From NCBI GenBank assembly GCA_013398055.1, contig VZRS01001772.1, forward strand, positions 62,001 through 126,000: DNA of 64,000 nucleotides, in the 5' to 3' direction. Below are positions 36,401 to 48,900 of the stretch, piece after piece. The stretch is from Ifrita kowaldi (Eukaryota > Chordata > Aves > Passeriformes > Cinclosomatidae). Numbering within the stretch: position 1 is the first letter of the stretch; the number at the start of each line of letters is the position of its first letter. The translations under genes were made by a program, and so were the position numbers. Below the pieces are notes generated by a model that made no database searches, was not told where the DNA came from, and saw only the letters and a list, made by a program, of their open reading frames with translations.

Positions 36401-38838
36401 AGTCACTTTGGTAGAAGATTTGGTGGACCCTGAGTGCTGGCAAGAGAGAAGAAGCAGGTCTTGAGGAAGACCAAAAAACTTTGTGTGTGTTTTGGCCTCA
36501 GGACATATTGTGTGCAGGGATATTCCATCAGCACTAAGTAGCTCACATAGCTTTGCTCATGGATGCTATTCAGAAAGAGCTGTGTGCATTCTTGCTCAGT
36601 GAGGCTTGAAAGGACAGTGGATTTTGTCTGCATGTGTTGGGCAGGAGAGGGTTCTGCAAAGGAAAAGACTGCCTTTGACAGCAATGGATATGGATTGTTT
36701 TCTTTCCAGATAATTAACTGTTGGTGTCACGAGTTGCTCTGCTGATGTGAGACTTCACTGACTGTTTTACCAGCTCAGATGAAAATTCACAGGGCTTTCT
36801 GTGTTCCTTAATTGCACTGATGCGGCCCTGCCAATTGAGATGACATGAGCTGATCTCCTAAACCCCTGGTAGCAGTCATTGCTCTGGGTACACTGCTTTG
36901 GCTGCCAGTTGCAAAGTCCATGGTTGTTACTGAGAACTATTTCTAGAAGGTTTGAGCAGTTCTCATGTTAGAAACTTCCAGAGTTCCCAGTAGTAGGGCA
37001 ACGTTATTTTTTGTGTGTGGATAACAGTGATAGACTCCTCTGAACTCCCTCACAGACTCACTCTAATTGCACAATTAAGGATCCACATTTTAATTTACTC
37101 TCTTCTTCCTACCAAGCTGTAGGATGTCCTCTTCTGTGTCCATCCATGTCTATAATAGAGGTTCTGTGTGCAGAAGAGGTCAGGCTCCCCACTGTAAACT
37201 GTCATGCTGGAAGAGGTTAACAAGCAGTTTCCATGTGGTCAAAAGACCGTTCTTAGAGAGTGACAGCCCATATTTCCACAGAGATGACAAGGATTCATGA
37301 TGCTGGTCAGGGAAGGTGTTGACCACCCTTACAAAAGTTCAAGCTTTTATTTTCCAGCTTCCCATACCCTCAGAAAATAATATTGCCAGGATGTTCTTTG
37401 CAGAGAGAAAAGAGCAGCTAGTGCTCATCTCATAAAAGCTGGGAGTTCTAAAACACAGAGAGGTGATCAGCTTTTCATTTTAAAATAACCATTAGACTGC
37501 TCTTCGTTTGACAAAGTCAAAGAAAGTAGCAACCTAATACAGAAAAATTAAAAGTAGTTAGTGTGTAAATAAGCAGTATAAAACTCAGGAGATTGATATT
37601 GTTACCTTACTAAGTTTAGTCTCATGGCTATTTGTCTACACTCCTCTTCAAAAATCTACAGTGATGGAAACTCCCTGGTTCTTCATGGCAATCTGCTCTA
37701 GGACTTCCCTGTTCTACTGCTAGAAAGCTTGCTTGAAAGCTAAATCTTCCTTGGTTCATTGAACACCAGCTGTAAGAAACTCCAGTGTGTTTGATTAGCA
37801 GAGCTTTTCACCATCATCTTCATGGTAGAGTTTGATGCAGCCTTTTTGGCTTCTGTGAAGGTTTGAAGAGGATTGTAAATACTAAATGAGAGGCAGGGGC
37901 AACAGTCAGAAACAGTCTGCAGTAGACTGCATTGCTGCTGAGGAGATGCCTGAATCATGTTGTGCCCTTTTATGCTGAGTTATCATTCATTGCTGTAGGC
38001 TGAAAGAGAAGGGACAAATTTATGGATGGCAAATGATTATCTGCTGAGTGAAGGGAGGGCTTGGAGCCCATGCTGTATTGGGAAATGCTGCTTGAAGATC
38101 CTGCTGTGGGAGCTTGGAAGTACACAGTTGAAGGAGCAGTTTTAGCACAGGGGGATTGTGGTATGCACATTCACCCCAAGAACCCCCCCACTGAGCTTGT
38201 ACCCTTGTCAGCTCTCCTCTGCTCACCAGGATGGCATCTGTACCCTCTGTGCCTAATGCTACATCTGCTGAGCAGCAGGAGCACAGGTGATCAACCCATA
38301 AATATTGCTCCAGCCTCAGACTAACATCTTGTCAGACCAGAGGCTGTGCTAGGCAGTGTTGAATTCATACGGAAGCACCTGGCTGGCCTTTGTGAGATTC
38401 ATCTTAGGACAGCTCAGCACCCGGTGAGGTGGCTGGGCTTTGGCCATCTGCCCTTTCCCTGTCACTGTGCAAACAGCAGAGTCATTGTGCCTGTGTGAAC
38501 TAGCTCCATCACAAGCCAGCAGCCCTAACAGTATGATGCTTTCCAGTGTGCTACCCCATGCTCTGCTGTTAGAGATGTCCAAGATATTGTACAGGCTCAG
38601 ACAGCCACGATCCACTAGATCAGATACCAAGGTGTAGATTTTGATGCAACTGAGCGTCTGGCACGCGATCCATGTGCCTGATTTCCCAGCCCTTGCTGTA
38701 TATGGAGCATCCCAAAGCCCAAATTTCCAGTAAAACAGCCCAGTTGCCCCTGAAAACTACTGTGAAAAAGCAGGTGAGAGGGATAAATGCACTAAACTCG
38801 ACGTTTAGTCCCAGCTTTCTTAATTTGTCCCATTCTTT
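30402..38838. other. Intergenic region between TM9SF3 and TLL2 (may include late TM9SF3 3' UTR)
   Basis: I see no spliced exon, RNA gene or recognisable repeat. AATAAA hexamers (for example 31706-31711) leave open a longer TM9SF3 3' UTR. GC content rises from about 35 kb onward. Open frames here are short and have no family resemblance. Confidence 0.6.
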
Positions 38839-38862
38839 AGTTTGGAGTGATTTTTTTTTTCN

Positions 38863-38963
38863 GCTGCCGGCCGCGGGGACGGGCGCGCCCGGAGCCTCCT
38901 TAACGCTGGGGGAACCGGAGACGGCGGAGGAGCTGATGGAGTACCGCGACCCTTGCAAAGCCG
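38863..38963 (+). CDS. TLL2: TLL2 (tolloid-like 2) exon 1, 3' part; start codon and signal peptide missing
   Basis: TLL2 is a secreted BMP1/tolloid-family astacin metalloprotease with CUB and EGF domains; related family members process procollagens and chordin. Only the end of the first coding exon is present. The frame from 38864 gives L-P-A-A-G-T-G-A, an acidic stretch G-E-P-E-T-A-E-E-L-M-E-Y, then R-D-P-C-K-A. The exon ends one base into a codon at donor gtaggg (38964). D-P-C-K-A at the exon 1 boundary, followed by A-V-F-W-G-D in the next exon, is characteristic of TLL1, TLL2 and BMP1-related prodomains. TLL2 is preferred over TLL1 because amniote TLL2 lies just downstream of TM9SF3 in the same orientation, as here. 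The ATG and most of the signal peptide fall in the gap marked by one N at 38862. The catalytic, CUB and EGF exons lie beyond the window. Confidence 0.8.
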
Positions 38964-39167
38964 GTAGGGAAGCGGGCTGGCTGCAACTCTGCGAGAAGTT
39001 TGGAAGCACGGCGGCTGTAGACAGGTGTCCCTGCGAAGCGCTCCTCGGTACCCCAGGTCCGCCCGGCCGAACCGTGCCCAGGCTCCCCTGGAGGCGGCGG
39101 GAGCCCCCCGGCCCGGCCGGGAGCCGGCTCGGCATCCCGCTGCCCTCCCGAACCCAGCGGGCACCCG

Positions 39168-39551
39168 NNNNNNNNNNNNNNNNNNNNNNNNNNNNNNNNN
39201 NNNNNNNNNNNNNNNNNNNNNNNNNNNNNNNNNNNNNNNNNNNNNNNNNNNNNNNNNNNNNNNNNNNNNNNNNNNNNNNNNNNNNNNNNNNNNNNNNNNN
39301 NNNNNNNNNNNNNNNNNNNNNNNNNNNNNNNNNNNNNNNNNNNNNNNNNNNNNNNNNNNNNNNNNNNNNNNNNNNNNNNNNNNNNNNNNNNNNNNNNNNN
39401 NNNNNNNNNNNNNNNNNNNNNNNNNNNNNNNNNNNNNNNNNNNNNNNNNNNNNNNNNNNNNNNNNNNNNNNNNNNNNNNNNNNNNNNNNNNNNNNNNNNN
39501 NNNNNNNNNNNNNNNNNNNNNNNNNNNNNNNNNNNNNNNNNNNNNNNNNNN
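39168..39551. other. Assembly gap (384 Ns), with single-N joins at 38862 and 39911
   Basis: There is an N run at 39168-39551 and isolated N bases at 38862 and 39911. They delimit four contig pieces. GC-rich first exons of bird genes are a known weak point of short-read assemblies. Confidence 0.99.
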
Positions 39552-39910
39552 AGTTTGAAGTATTTTTTTTTTCCCATCGTTGACCATCCGTGGTCTCACA
39601 ACTCCACTTACGCACGGGTTTTAAGGCTGCGATGCGAAACGCTGTTTCTCCCAGCGGCGGATCAGGTCATTCTCTTTGGCTGGCCCTGAAGTACCGACTG
39701 AGGGAAAACAATACAGATAACAGTAGTAGTAACTAATCGCAATATTAACAATTTCTACCTTTTCTATGTCCGTTATTATCGCGGCGGGGGCTCTCGCTCC
39801 CGAGTGCGGCGGGCGGGAGGCAGCGGCTGTGCCCCGGCTCCCCCGCGGGCCGGGGCGGGGCCGAGGCGCGGGCGCGGCTCTGATTGGCTGGCGGCGCCGT
39901 GAGTGGCAGC
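39552..39910 (+). promoter_or_regulatory. TLL2: Probable TLL2 promoter / 5' flank (displaced in the assembly)
   Basis: This contig piece passes from AT-rich to strongly CpG-rich. It contains a GC box (ggggcgggg, 39852-39860) and an inverted CCAAT box (gattggctg, core 39883-39887) near its right end, a common TATA-less promoter layout. In the given order it lies downstream of exon 1. Contig-end overlaps indicate that it really lies upstream (see findings). The transcription start is not determined. Confidence 0.6.
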
Positions 39911-42900
39911 NCCCAGCGGGCACCCGGCGAGCGCCCGCGCTGCCCCCGGCCCGCCGCTGCGGGAGGTTCTGGTTGTCTCCAGCCTGCGCCCCGCTGCCCG
40001 CCTTGCCTGGGGGCTGTAGCCCCGGGTGGGAGGCTGTGCCTGGCGCTTCTTTTGTAAATCGCCCCACACTCCCGCACCGCTCCCCCACCTGTCCCGCTCC
40101 CTCCCACGCGAGCTTTCCCTCTGCAAAGCCAGGGCAATGCCCGGCCGCGCTTTGCCTTTTGGGGTCGGGGGTTCTCCCCCTCACCCCCAACCATTTTGGC
40201 TTTTTCTGTGCATTTTCACAGCTTTTTGGCAGCTTGTCCCGAGCTGTGTCCGGCCCGAAGCTGCGGTGCGTGCCCCAGAGCGGCGGGAGCGCAGCGGCGC
40301 TTGGCGGGGCTCCCCGGGGCGCCCCGCGGTAGGGAGCCGGCGCGACCCGCCTCGCACACAGCCCGGCCTCCCGGGACAGCCAGGTATTCCACAGCTGCCT
40401 GTGCGCAAGTTACCGCGTCCTCTCCGGGAAGCCTCCAGCTGCTCCCTCCATCCCTTCCTTGGAGTTTTTTGTTCCCTTGTCAGACTGCACTCTGCTGGTT
40501 CTGAGCTCGTTGTTTTTTATCTGTTTGAGTTCTGAAAGAGCTGCTGTCATCACTAATGTTGAATTCCCTTAATTTAAAGACAATATGGACCCGGATTTTC
40601 TCTTTGGAAAACTAGGACGTGCTCTTGATGTGAGTGTAACTCGTTTTGGTTCCAGCTATTGGAGAATGTTGTACTCTTGTGAATTGCTTCTCTGCTGAGA
40701 AATTGGCAACTGATGCCTTATTAGTCGTGTTATATTTACAAATAACTTTGTGTGAAGTCCTGTTTTCTGAATACTGTAGGAGTCGAAAAAAGAAAGAAGT
40801 TTCTTTGTGTGTGGTATTCTTGGTCTCTTGAGTTGGGGCTTTGCCTCCTGAATATGCTCCTAGCTGTTCTTCAGTGATAGCTTCTCTTGTTATCAGCTCT
40901 CTCCTGCCTGCTTTTGTGGTACTTGCAGCCGTATCTGCTCACATAGATGAGCTCTGTCAATGTAATGTCTTTCAGAGCTTCTCTGCCTAGTACAGTAAGT
41001 TTAACTGGCCTTGTATGTAGGCTGGGTGTGTTGGGTTTCCTTCCAAAATTCAGCTCAGTCCTCTCCAGAGAGTGCTTTTTGCTCGAAACATTCCCTCGAT
41101 CAGCAAGTTGTCTGTCATTTGATATACGGTTTGGTGTGTGGGGAGGTTAATTCTTTTTAATGAATATGGGATCCAGCCCAAACATGCTTTACTGTATTTG
41201 TGTCTGCTTCTAAATGGTAATGAATTGATCTCTCTTTCCAGTGAAACTAATTGTTAGTGACACAGCTGTGGTTTAGACTTGGAGAGCTACAGGTACAGTG
41301 CTTCGACCTTCCTATCTGAAAATGTTTTATCCTTGCTTTCTCCTCAAAATTATACCATCATCTCTACTGCCTCACTTGCCCTTGTGACTGCTGGGTGCTG
41401 CTGTCAGAGCAAGTACATGGATGATGAGGAATGCTCCTTTAAAGACCACACAGAGAACATTTACTTAATTTGACTTAACATGGAACCTGTGGCAAAAAAG
41501 GGGAAAAAATTATTTTGCCAGCCTTCCATTTGCCTGCCTTCACTGCAGGACATTTTAGTTTTTTTCTCCTGCAGTCCCCTAATTTCCCAAATTCTCTCCC
41601 TTTCACTTCTGCATGCACACAGAAAAGACCCTGGACTGCCAAGGACAGTCTCCCTTTATTTACATCGGCACCTCCTCTTGTGGTGGGCAGAAAAACTTTG
41701 TGTGCTTTAGTCCTGTTAATTCATTTCAGGCAGGATTAATCACAGAAATTATCTTTATTTTCTGATTTCTCAGTGTTTGCCTTTTATGCTTTTCCAATGT
41801 CTTCTTTCCAATAGGAAGGGAGGAGTGAACAAGACCTATGTAGGTCACACAGGTGATTCCTTTTCCTCCCAGGAGCAGGCTGGTGTTTTTGGCAGTGCTG
41901 GCACACAGTTGTCTGTGGTGGGGGCTGCCAGGCAGCCTAGCCCAGCACTGCTCTGGCTTCCTGAGGCTCCAGTACTGCAGTTTGTTTGCCTTTCTCACCC
42001 AGTCTGTGCACTGTGGAGGACAGTACAGTACAGTGCCTTCTGCTTTGCTGCAGCCTCCTGCACTGGTGAGCAGGGGTGAGCACCCTTACCAGCTTTCTCA
42101 AGTTTCAATCTTGTTTTCTGTAGAAGAAAGAGACTCTGATTCTTTCAGTGTGTCCTGACTGGCTGTATTTCCAGGCTCTCTGATCCAGTTTCTCTTTATG
42201 TGGCTGTGTCCACCTAAAGTGCAGAGCACTTAGGGAGCAGGACACTCCTTACATGCCATGTACCTCTCTCAGTGCACTGAATAGTTCCAATTTTTAAAGT
42301 TAGCCCCAAGACAAACCAAACAAGACTCGTACCCCATGGACCTCTGTTAGACCCTGCCTTGCATTTGCAGCCTTCTTCCTCTTCCTGTCCTAGACCATCA
42401 GCTCCTAGTGGGGCTAGGCAGGTTTCTCTCCTGCAAACACCATCTCAAAGGGTTTGTTGAGCTAAGATTAGTAAGTGATCTATTTCTATTAGTGAAACAA
42501 GGTGAAGACACCGTTAATAAGGTTGTCTCTCCAAGAGGGCCTGTCTGGGCTGTTGTCTGATGCCTGTATGGGAAGTCTGTCACACTCTGTTCCTGATGAA
42601 CTACAGCAGTGACGAGTCTTCTTAACTTCCTTAGGCCTGATTTCTTCCACTCGTGGGACAGTGTCGGGATCTGTCAAGAAGCATGACTGGAGAGGGCAAT
42701 GGCTGCAGACCTGCTGTGAAATGCTCAGATGTCTGGTATGTTTTGCAGGGGGAAACAGGTGGTCTGTGGAAACAGAGCTGGCACTGTGAGACTTATGGTG
42801 ATGCTTCCATCGCCGCTGTAGGCACAGGCTCCTCTGCACGGTCCTGTGGCTGCAGAATGTATGCAGGCTCTTAGTCCGTTGTGAAGACAAGCTGCTGCTC

Positions 42901-45900
42901 CTCTTATATGATTTCCAAAGCTGTTCAAACTATAGTGCTCTACTTATTTCTCTTTATTATCTTTTTTTATTTTTTCTAATTTCCTGTGGTCTAATGGCTG
43001 TTGCCCAGAGGCTGTGATGGATTTAAGTCTGGCAGGTTACAACATGAAAGCTTGGCAGTTCCTCACCCCTGCAGCTCATGCCCTGAGGTTGAGTGCAGAC
43101 TGTCCATGGTTGTTCTGCTAGACTGGGAGTGGAAAGCCTGGCACATGCTCCTCTCTGTTGCATTAGTGGAGGATGTAATAATTTCCTGCAGCAAGGCAGG
43201 AGGGACAGCACAGGGCAATAATCTCCTAAAGCACTGCAACCACTGAGCTACTGGTATCAGCACATGCCCAGTTACCAGGGCTCAGCTGATGGGCCATAAC
43301 TCCACTGCTGCTCAAGCTCTTAACTCCACTCATCCAGGATTTTCTTTTGCTAATGTGGCTGCTTTCCTGCCTTTTTGTAAGGCAGAAAGAAACAAGGAGA
43401 TTCCTCAATGGCTGATCAAGGGGCAGCTGAGGCAGGGCTGCACTGTCAGGTTGCCAGGGAGGGTAGCAGTGCTGGCTCTGTGGAGTGGATTTTGCTGAGT
43501 GTTGTAGCAGGTCACTGGAGCTTTTCGAAGGAAACAGTACAAAGGTTCCTGCCCAGATTTGCTCTGTAGTAGATGGAAAAATGTCATAAACCTTACATGT
43601 GCTTTGGATGAATCTGCTCAGAGGATCCAGCTAAGGACACCCCGGCCAGTGTGCAGGTCTGAGAGAGGCTGTGTGATAGGCAGGCAGCAGGAGAAACTAT
43701 GGATGCCTTCAAAACGAAACAAGTGTGTCCTTCTGAGACTCCTCAGATAAATTGGAACCAAAGGAATTAAATAGACTGCAATTGGTTCTTGTAGTTATTT
43801 AGGTGCAAGTTTGTACAAACTTTAATTTGAGATGAAGAGCAGAATCTCTGAGGTTCAAAGTGACCTCTGGGGATAATGTCATCCAACTTATGTCAGCAAG
43901 GGGAGGGGGGAGGTGTAAATAGGAGGGAGAGAGCTGGGCACTGAATAACTTGTCATCTGGATGTGTTGATGATCCCTTCCTTCCAGCCCAAACGTGCCAT
44001 GAGGCTCTTTTCCAGGTGAGGAGAAGAAGCTGCAGTTTGGTCTCACCATCTTGATTCCTTGGTACTTTGGCTCCTAGCGTGGTGCTTCCTGCCTTTTGTG
44101 AGCTGGATGTGCAGTGCAGTAGCTCGTCTTCCAGGGAAGGGTCCATTGAGGGTGTTCTGTGTTGGAGTCCTGTTTCTCTCCGCTTCTGGCAGTTCATCCT
44201 GGTGTGCCATGTCCTGACTACAGGCTGACCAAGTCCAGACACATGCCAACCTTCATGTCTTGACTCCCAGGCCAGATGCAGTGTTTCTCTGTGCAGATGT
44301 TTGCATTACGTGTTTGTGTGGCAGAGCTGCCTGCCCAGCCATGTGCTCCTGAGGCACAGGACAAAGGGGACTTGGACTCCTGCTGCCTCCATGTGTCTCA
44401 AGAGTCCTTCAGGAAGGTTTGTGTTGCTGAGGAGAGCTGGACCAAGGAGGAGTTGCCTGTAGGTGTGAATGAGCCTGGCAGTCAAGCTCAGCTTCTTTCC
44501 ATGGGACTTTGATCTCGCCATGGCTTTTGCTCTGGGCCGTTGCTTGCAGTGCTCTGAGAGGGGAGGCTGCAAAACAGAGCAGGGCTCTGGCAGGGAGATA
44601 GCCCCTAGAAAGTGATTAGTCCCCATGGATTTTGTGGAGTTCTCAGGATATGAGCTCAAAAGGGAAAGAACTGAGGCAAGAGGTGTGAAGGGGCATCAAC
44701 TGAGCAGCAATCCCGTATCTCCTGTTTCTTTATCACTAGAAAAGTTATTAGAGAAGCAGTTTGGCAATGATAGCTCATCTTTTCCTGCAAGCCACTGCTC
44801 CTTCAAGTGTGAATGCTGCTTGTCCATTACAGGATATTGTTGTGCATCGTTGTTCCTCCTCCATCTGCTGATTTGATCCACCAACTTCTAGATGCCCCAT
44901 GCATTTAGAATTCTCATGCTGAGTGCTGTTCTGAGAGCTGTAAATTGTTCTTCATTGTCGTTCTGTTCCTCACAGCTCTTCCTCTGTATAGGCACAGTGA
45001 CTTTTGTGCTAGAGACTGCACATTTCATTCGGGCTGTGGCACAAACATCTGAGGTCAGGTGCAGACATTTCTGTGGGCAGCTGAGGGATTTGCTTTTAGG
45101 AACTGAAAGCCTCAAGGGGGTAATCAAATGAGAAAGGGGAGAGAGCATCTGTAAAGTCTGGGTCATTTGAATGTTGCCTGGGGTTTTAGTGGAATGCAGA
45201 TGCCCTTTCCCCTGTTGGAATCATGGATCCATTGTGTTAGCAGGGCAACTAGAAAGCTCTTTGCAGGCTGTGCTATGGATCCAGCCCACTCACTTCTTGA
45301 CATGGGCTTTCCTGCAATCTTGCAAGTGGTCCTGTTTAGTTTGGCAATGGTGGGAGCACTGGCAGCGTGTGTGCCAACCTGCCCTTTGCTTGGGAATCAC
45401 AGAATCCTGTGAAGAAACCTCATTTGCATCTTACAGATTTTCTATACAGCTTTGAAGCCTCTGGGCTGGTATGGAAAGTGGCAGTGCAGCTGTGGTGAAT
45501 GTACCAGTCCTCTGGTGTGGGGTCTGAGGTGTAGAAGAGAGTGGGAGCCATAGGCTTACCCACGGGCAGTCCCTGGGGTGGTGGCAGTGCTGGGGGCTGA
45601 GTCCTGATTTTCTGACATTAGAAGGTATATGGCCTTCCAGAAAGGAAAGCTTCCTTTCTTTGCCACCAATGCTTATAGGAATGCTTTGGGAGAAGAGTCT
45701 GGAACATGACCCAATCTGTGGATTCTTCAATGCTGTGTTGATGGAAACTTTTATTGAGGAAGGAGAGGGCTTTCACTGGCAATCATTCCCCTTGCATTTT
45801 TTCCCTGGTACATTGCATCAAGGGTTAAATACTCAAGGAGGAATTGACTCTTTTTGGGTGGTCTGGGAAAGAATGAGAGACCAGACTGTTCAGTCTTTAA

Positions 45901-48900
45901 TTTACCTGCTTTGGGGAGGTGACAGCAGTTACAGAACGGAAAACAGGTGGGTGAATACTACTGGAGTCACTCTTCAGTGATGCAGCTGTTTGCCATTGGG
46001 GAGGCATTTTGCAGCGAGGTAGAGCTGCAGCAGGAGCTTCCTCCTCAAAGGGAAGGTTTAAGGTGACTTTTATTATAATCCTAGCTGAGCACAAGCTAAT
46101 GGCTCTGGCTTAAAGAAATAATAACCAGCAACCCTTTTATTGCACCCAAGATTCCTGAGTAGGGAAGTCAATGGCCTAGGGAATTGGAGAGCAAAACCTT
46201 ATGATCACTGTGACTTGAGATCTGGGTCTGAAGTCCTTCCAGTGTTTACCTGTCTTCTTGGGATCTGACTAAATCTTGCTTGGTCTTTGACACTTCTTGG
46301 GGTGTGTTGGATCTGCTTGGCCTGTAGGAGTTGTAACCCTCTGTGCTATACCTACGCCTTGGGATTTAGCAATGGACAGGACAGAAGATGGGCAAATTTA
46401 GGACAGAGGACTTCTTTTTTTCCCCCTGTTAAAAAAGCCTGGTAGGGTGGGGAAGAGGTGCTTGCAGTTGTCATGGATACTTCTCCAGAGCTTTTATTGA
46501 ACTTTGTAGTCTGGGTGCAGTTCACAGATGTCTGCCCTTGACCATAGCCTGCACAGGTGGGATCAAGGAATGCTGCTTGTTCTTCAGCTGTTCTGTAGCA
46601 TAAGATTAGTAAGTCACAGAGTCCCAGACAAAGGCATTTAGAAGCTGTGCTGTAAGTCTTCCAGGATTTAAAAGTCCACAAAGCTGAGGATTTTGATCAG
46701 AGGCACTTTCCATTTGGGTAATTACATTATACCTTCGCAGTCGTGCTTGGAGATTTTGTTCTCTTCCTGCTCTAACCTGTGTTGTGTGCCTGCCCTTGAC
46801 TGATGGTTAACACCAGAAGTTGCTGCATTTACTGGTAACCCACCTCTTTCTTGCTGCTAAAACTGTGCCTGTGGGTGTCTCCCAGGTGAGCGGCCTCTGG
46901 CCCAGTCTGGGAAGAGCTGTGTGGCTGTAGATACCCACTGCAACTGCTTAGGCTCACACAGTAGTCCTTGGGAAATTGACAGTGCCCTGTGCCTGATACA
47001 TTCTAACCTGCTTTCCCTGATATTTTAATTTCCTTCTTTTATCCCATTGTGCTCCCTGCCTGCATCCCTCTGTGTTTCCTACAGATCCATTTCAGGTGTT
47101 CCCCCATCTCCCTTTTGCTGAAGCCCTCTCCAAACCCTGCCTGGAGAATTGCTCAGATCCTTCTCTGTTTCCTGCCTCAGGTGTCCTGCAGTGCCTTCTC
47201 CCTCAGGCTGTGGGGTACCACATCTCCTCTCCCATCCTGGCTGTAACTCCCATAGGTCAGCAGGTTCTTCTATCCTTGCTCACCCAAGAGCAGCCCTGTT
47301 GTGAATCCACCTGCTGTGCTGCACTTGATCAGCCAGTTGTGTGCCACAGGCTGTTTGCTGTGGTAAGTGTGCTGCTCTGCCCAGCTCCCCTTCCCTTCGA
47401 GATACAGGAGGGCATTGTAGGCTGGCTTCTGTGACTCAGAGTGCAGAGCTGTCTGTGCTGAGGAGGTGATGATGGGACTGGGGGGACACTGACCTGACAG
47501 GGCAGTCTGTGTGCTGGTTTGGAGATGGGCAGGCTTGGCAGAAAGGAGGCACCTCTGACACTGAATGACTCTGTTGTCCTGGATCACAAGTATTGCAGGT
47601 ATTAAACTGCAGCAAAACCACTTTCAACTAGTGCTGAAATGTGATTTCAGTACTCAGAAAAGATAGATGACTAAGCAGAAACTGGCTGTTGTTTTGATTC
47701 AGCTACTAGGTCTTCTGGGTTTGTTTGGGTTTGGTTTTTTTTTTATCCTTTGTTGCAGCTGAGCTTCCAGAAATGCTGATCTCCAAGCATACTTTGATGT
47801 TCAGACCCATTATAGCGCTTCCTGAGCAGGAAGGTTCCCTGTCAATAGAAACTTCTTAAATGTGCAAGGAAGCCTTTGATTAAAGAACTCTCAATGACTG
47901 ATTGCTCCTTCTTGGCCAGTTTGTGTCAGCCTAGCCTGCAATGGAGAGAAATCTCTAAGTGCGTGTTGAGAAGGAAGCCCACAGGAAATCCCAGCAACTG
48001 GTAAATTCTGGTTTCTCAAGCCTCTGGTTTGAGTGGTGCTAATTGTCGGGGACCCACAGCTGCTGCTGGTCCATGAGTCAGCTCAACTTTAGACCCGAAT
48101 GGAAATTCACATCCACTCAAGTCATTTTGTGTTCATGTAAATGTGTGTCAGCACTCAAGGAAAAAGCATCTGTTTAATTTCTCCACCCACAAACCCCAAT
48201 GCTGTTCACAGAGCAAACCATACCAGAGTGTTATGAGACAGAAGTTTAAGCTTGCTGAGTGCTTTGTCTCTTCCCGTTGAGAGTTGCTGCTGAAGTACAG
48301 TTGGGTCCCTGTGCCTCCTTTTTAGCAGAGGCTGACTGATATGGTACTGGGTGCTGGGAATTACCTTTCTCCACTTTTCATGTCATATTGGGTGTTGCCA
48401 GTCTCGCGCTCCTCGTCAGTGTGACTCTGAACTTAGCATTGTCTGCAAGCAGCATTGCCTAATCAGAAGCGCTTTCATTTGCTCGGAACTGTGGCAAAAT
48501 TGGCTGGTTTGCTTGGCATTTTGCATGCTGAGTTTCAGGTGGGACCTGCTGGGGGTTGTTCATTTCAAAGAGCAGGCTTTGAAAGAGACGGATGTAATTA
48601 CAAACTGTGCCCTTCTTCCCACTAACAGTGGCTGTACCTGACAGAAGGGCTTGTCCCAGCTCCAGGAGCAGACATCTGCTGTGGAGGACTGTCCACACTG
48701 CTGTGTGTGTTGGCAGGATGTATGTGATGAAGGTATTGGTTCAGTAAGGTGTTGGTTTTGCTTTGAAATTCCTCAGATATAAAAATCCTTAAACTCACTA
48801 GACTTGCAAAGTCAAAACTCACAGAAATGCCAGAGTTAGGTCTGCTTTGAAGCTTGTGGTGTAGTTTCTTGGGCATGAAGGCAGATGATGTGACATGGAA

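Larger units (their letters stand above)
38863..40440. promoter_or_regulatory. CpG island around TLL2 exon 1 (interrupted by Ns)
   Basis: Dense CpG and long G/C runs occur in 38863-39167, 39780-39910 and 39912-40440, in sharp contrast to both flanks. This is typical of a vertebrate promoter. The long open frames crossing it are products of GC richness and Ns, not proteins. Confidence 0.85.

Noticed and set aside
38620..39615. Long open frames (up to 331 codons) on both strands across the CpG island
   Set aside because: Most of their length is the N run; the rest is GC-rich sequence open in several frames at once. Only the + strand 38864-38963 part matches a family.
40585..40635. ATG followed by D-P-D-F-L-F-G-K-L-G-R-A-L-D and a GT, considered as a first exon
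   Set aside because: It does not match TLL2, PIK3AP1 or another neighbour that I know, and the D-P-C-K-A exon already explains the island.
43799..44242. 147-codon minus-strand frame
   Set aside because: It has no family resemblance and lies in presumed intron.
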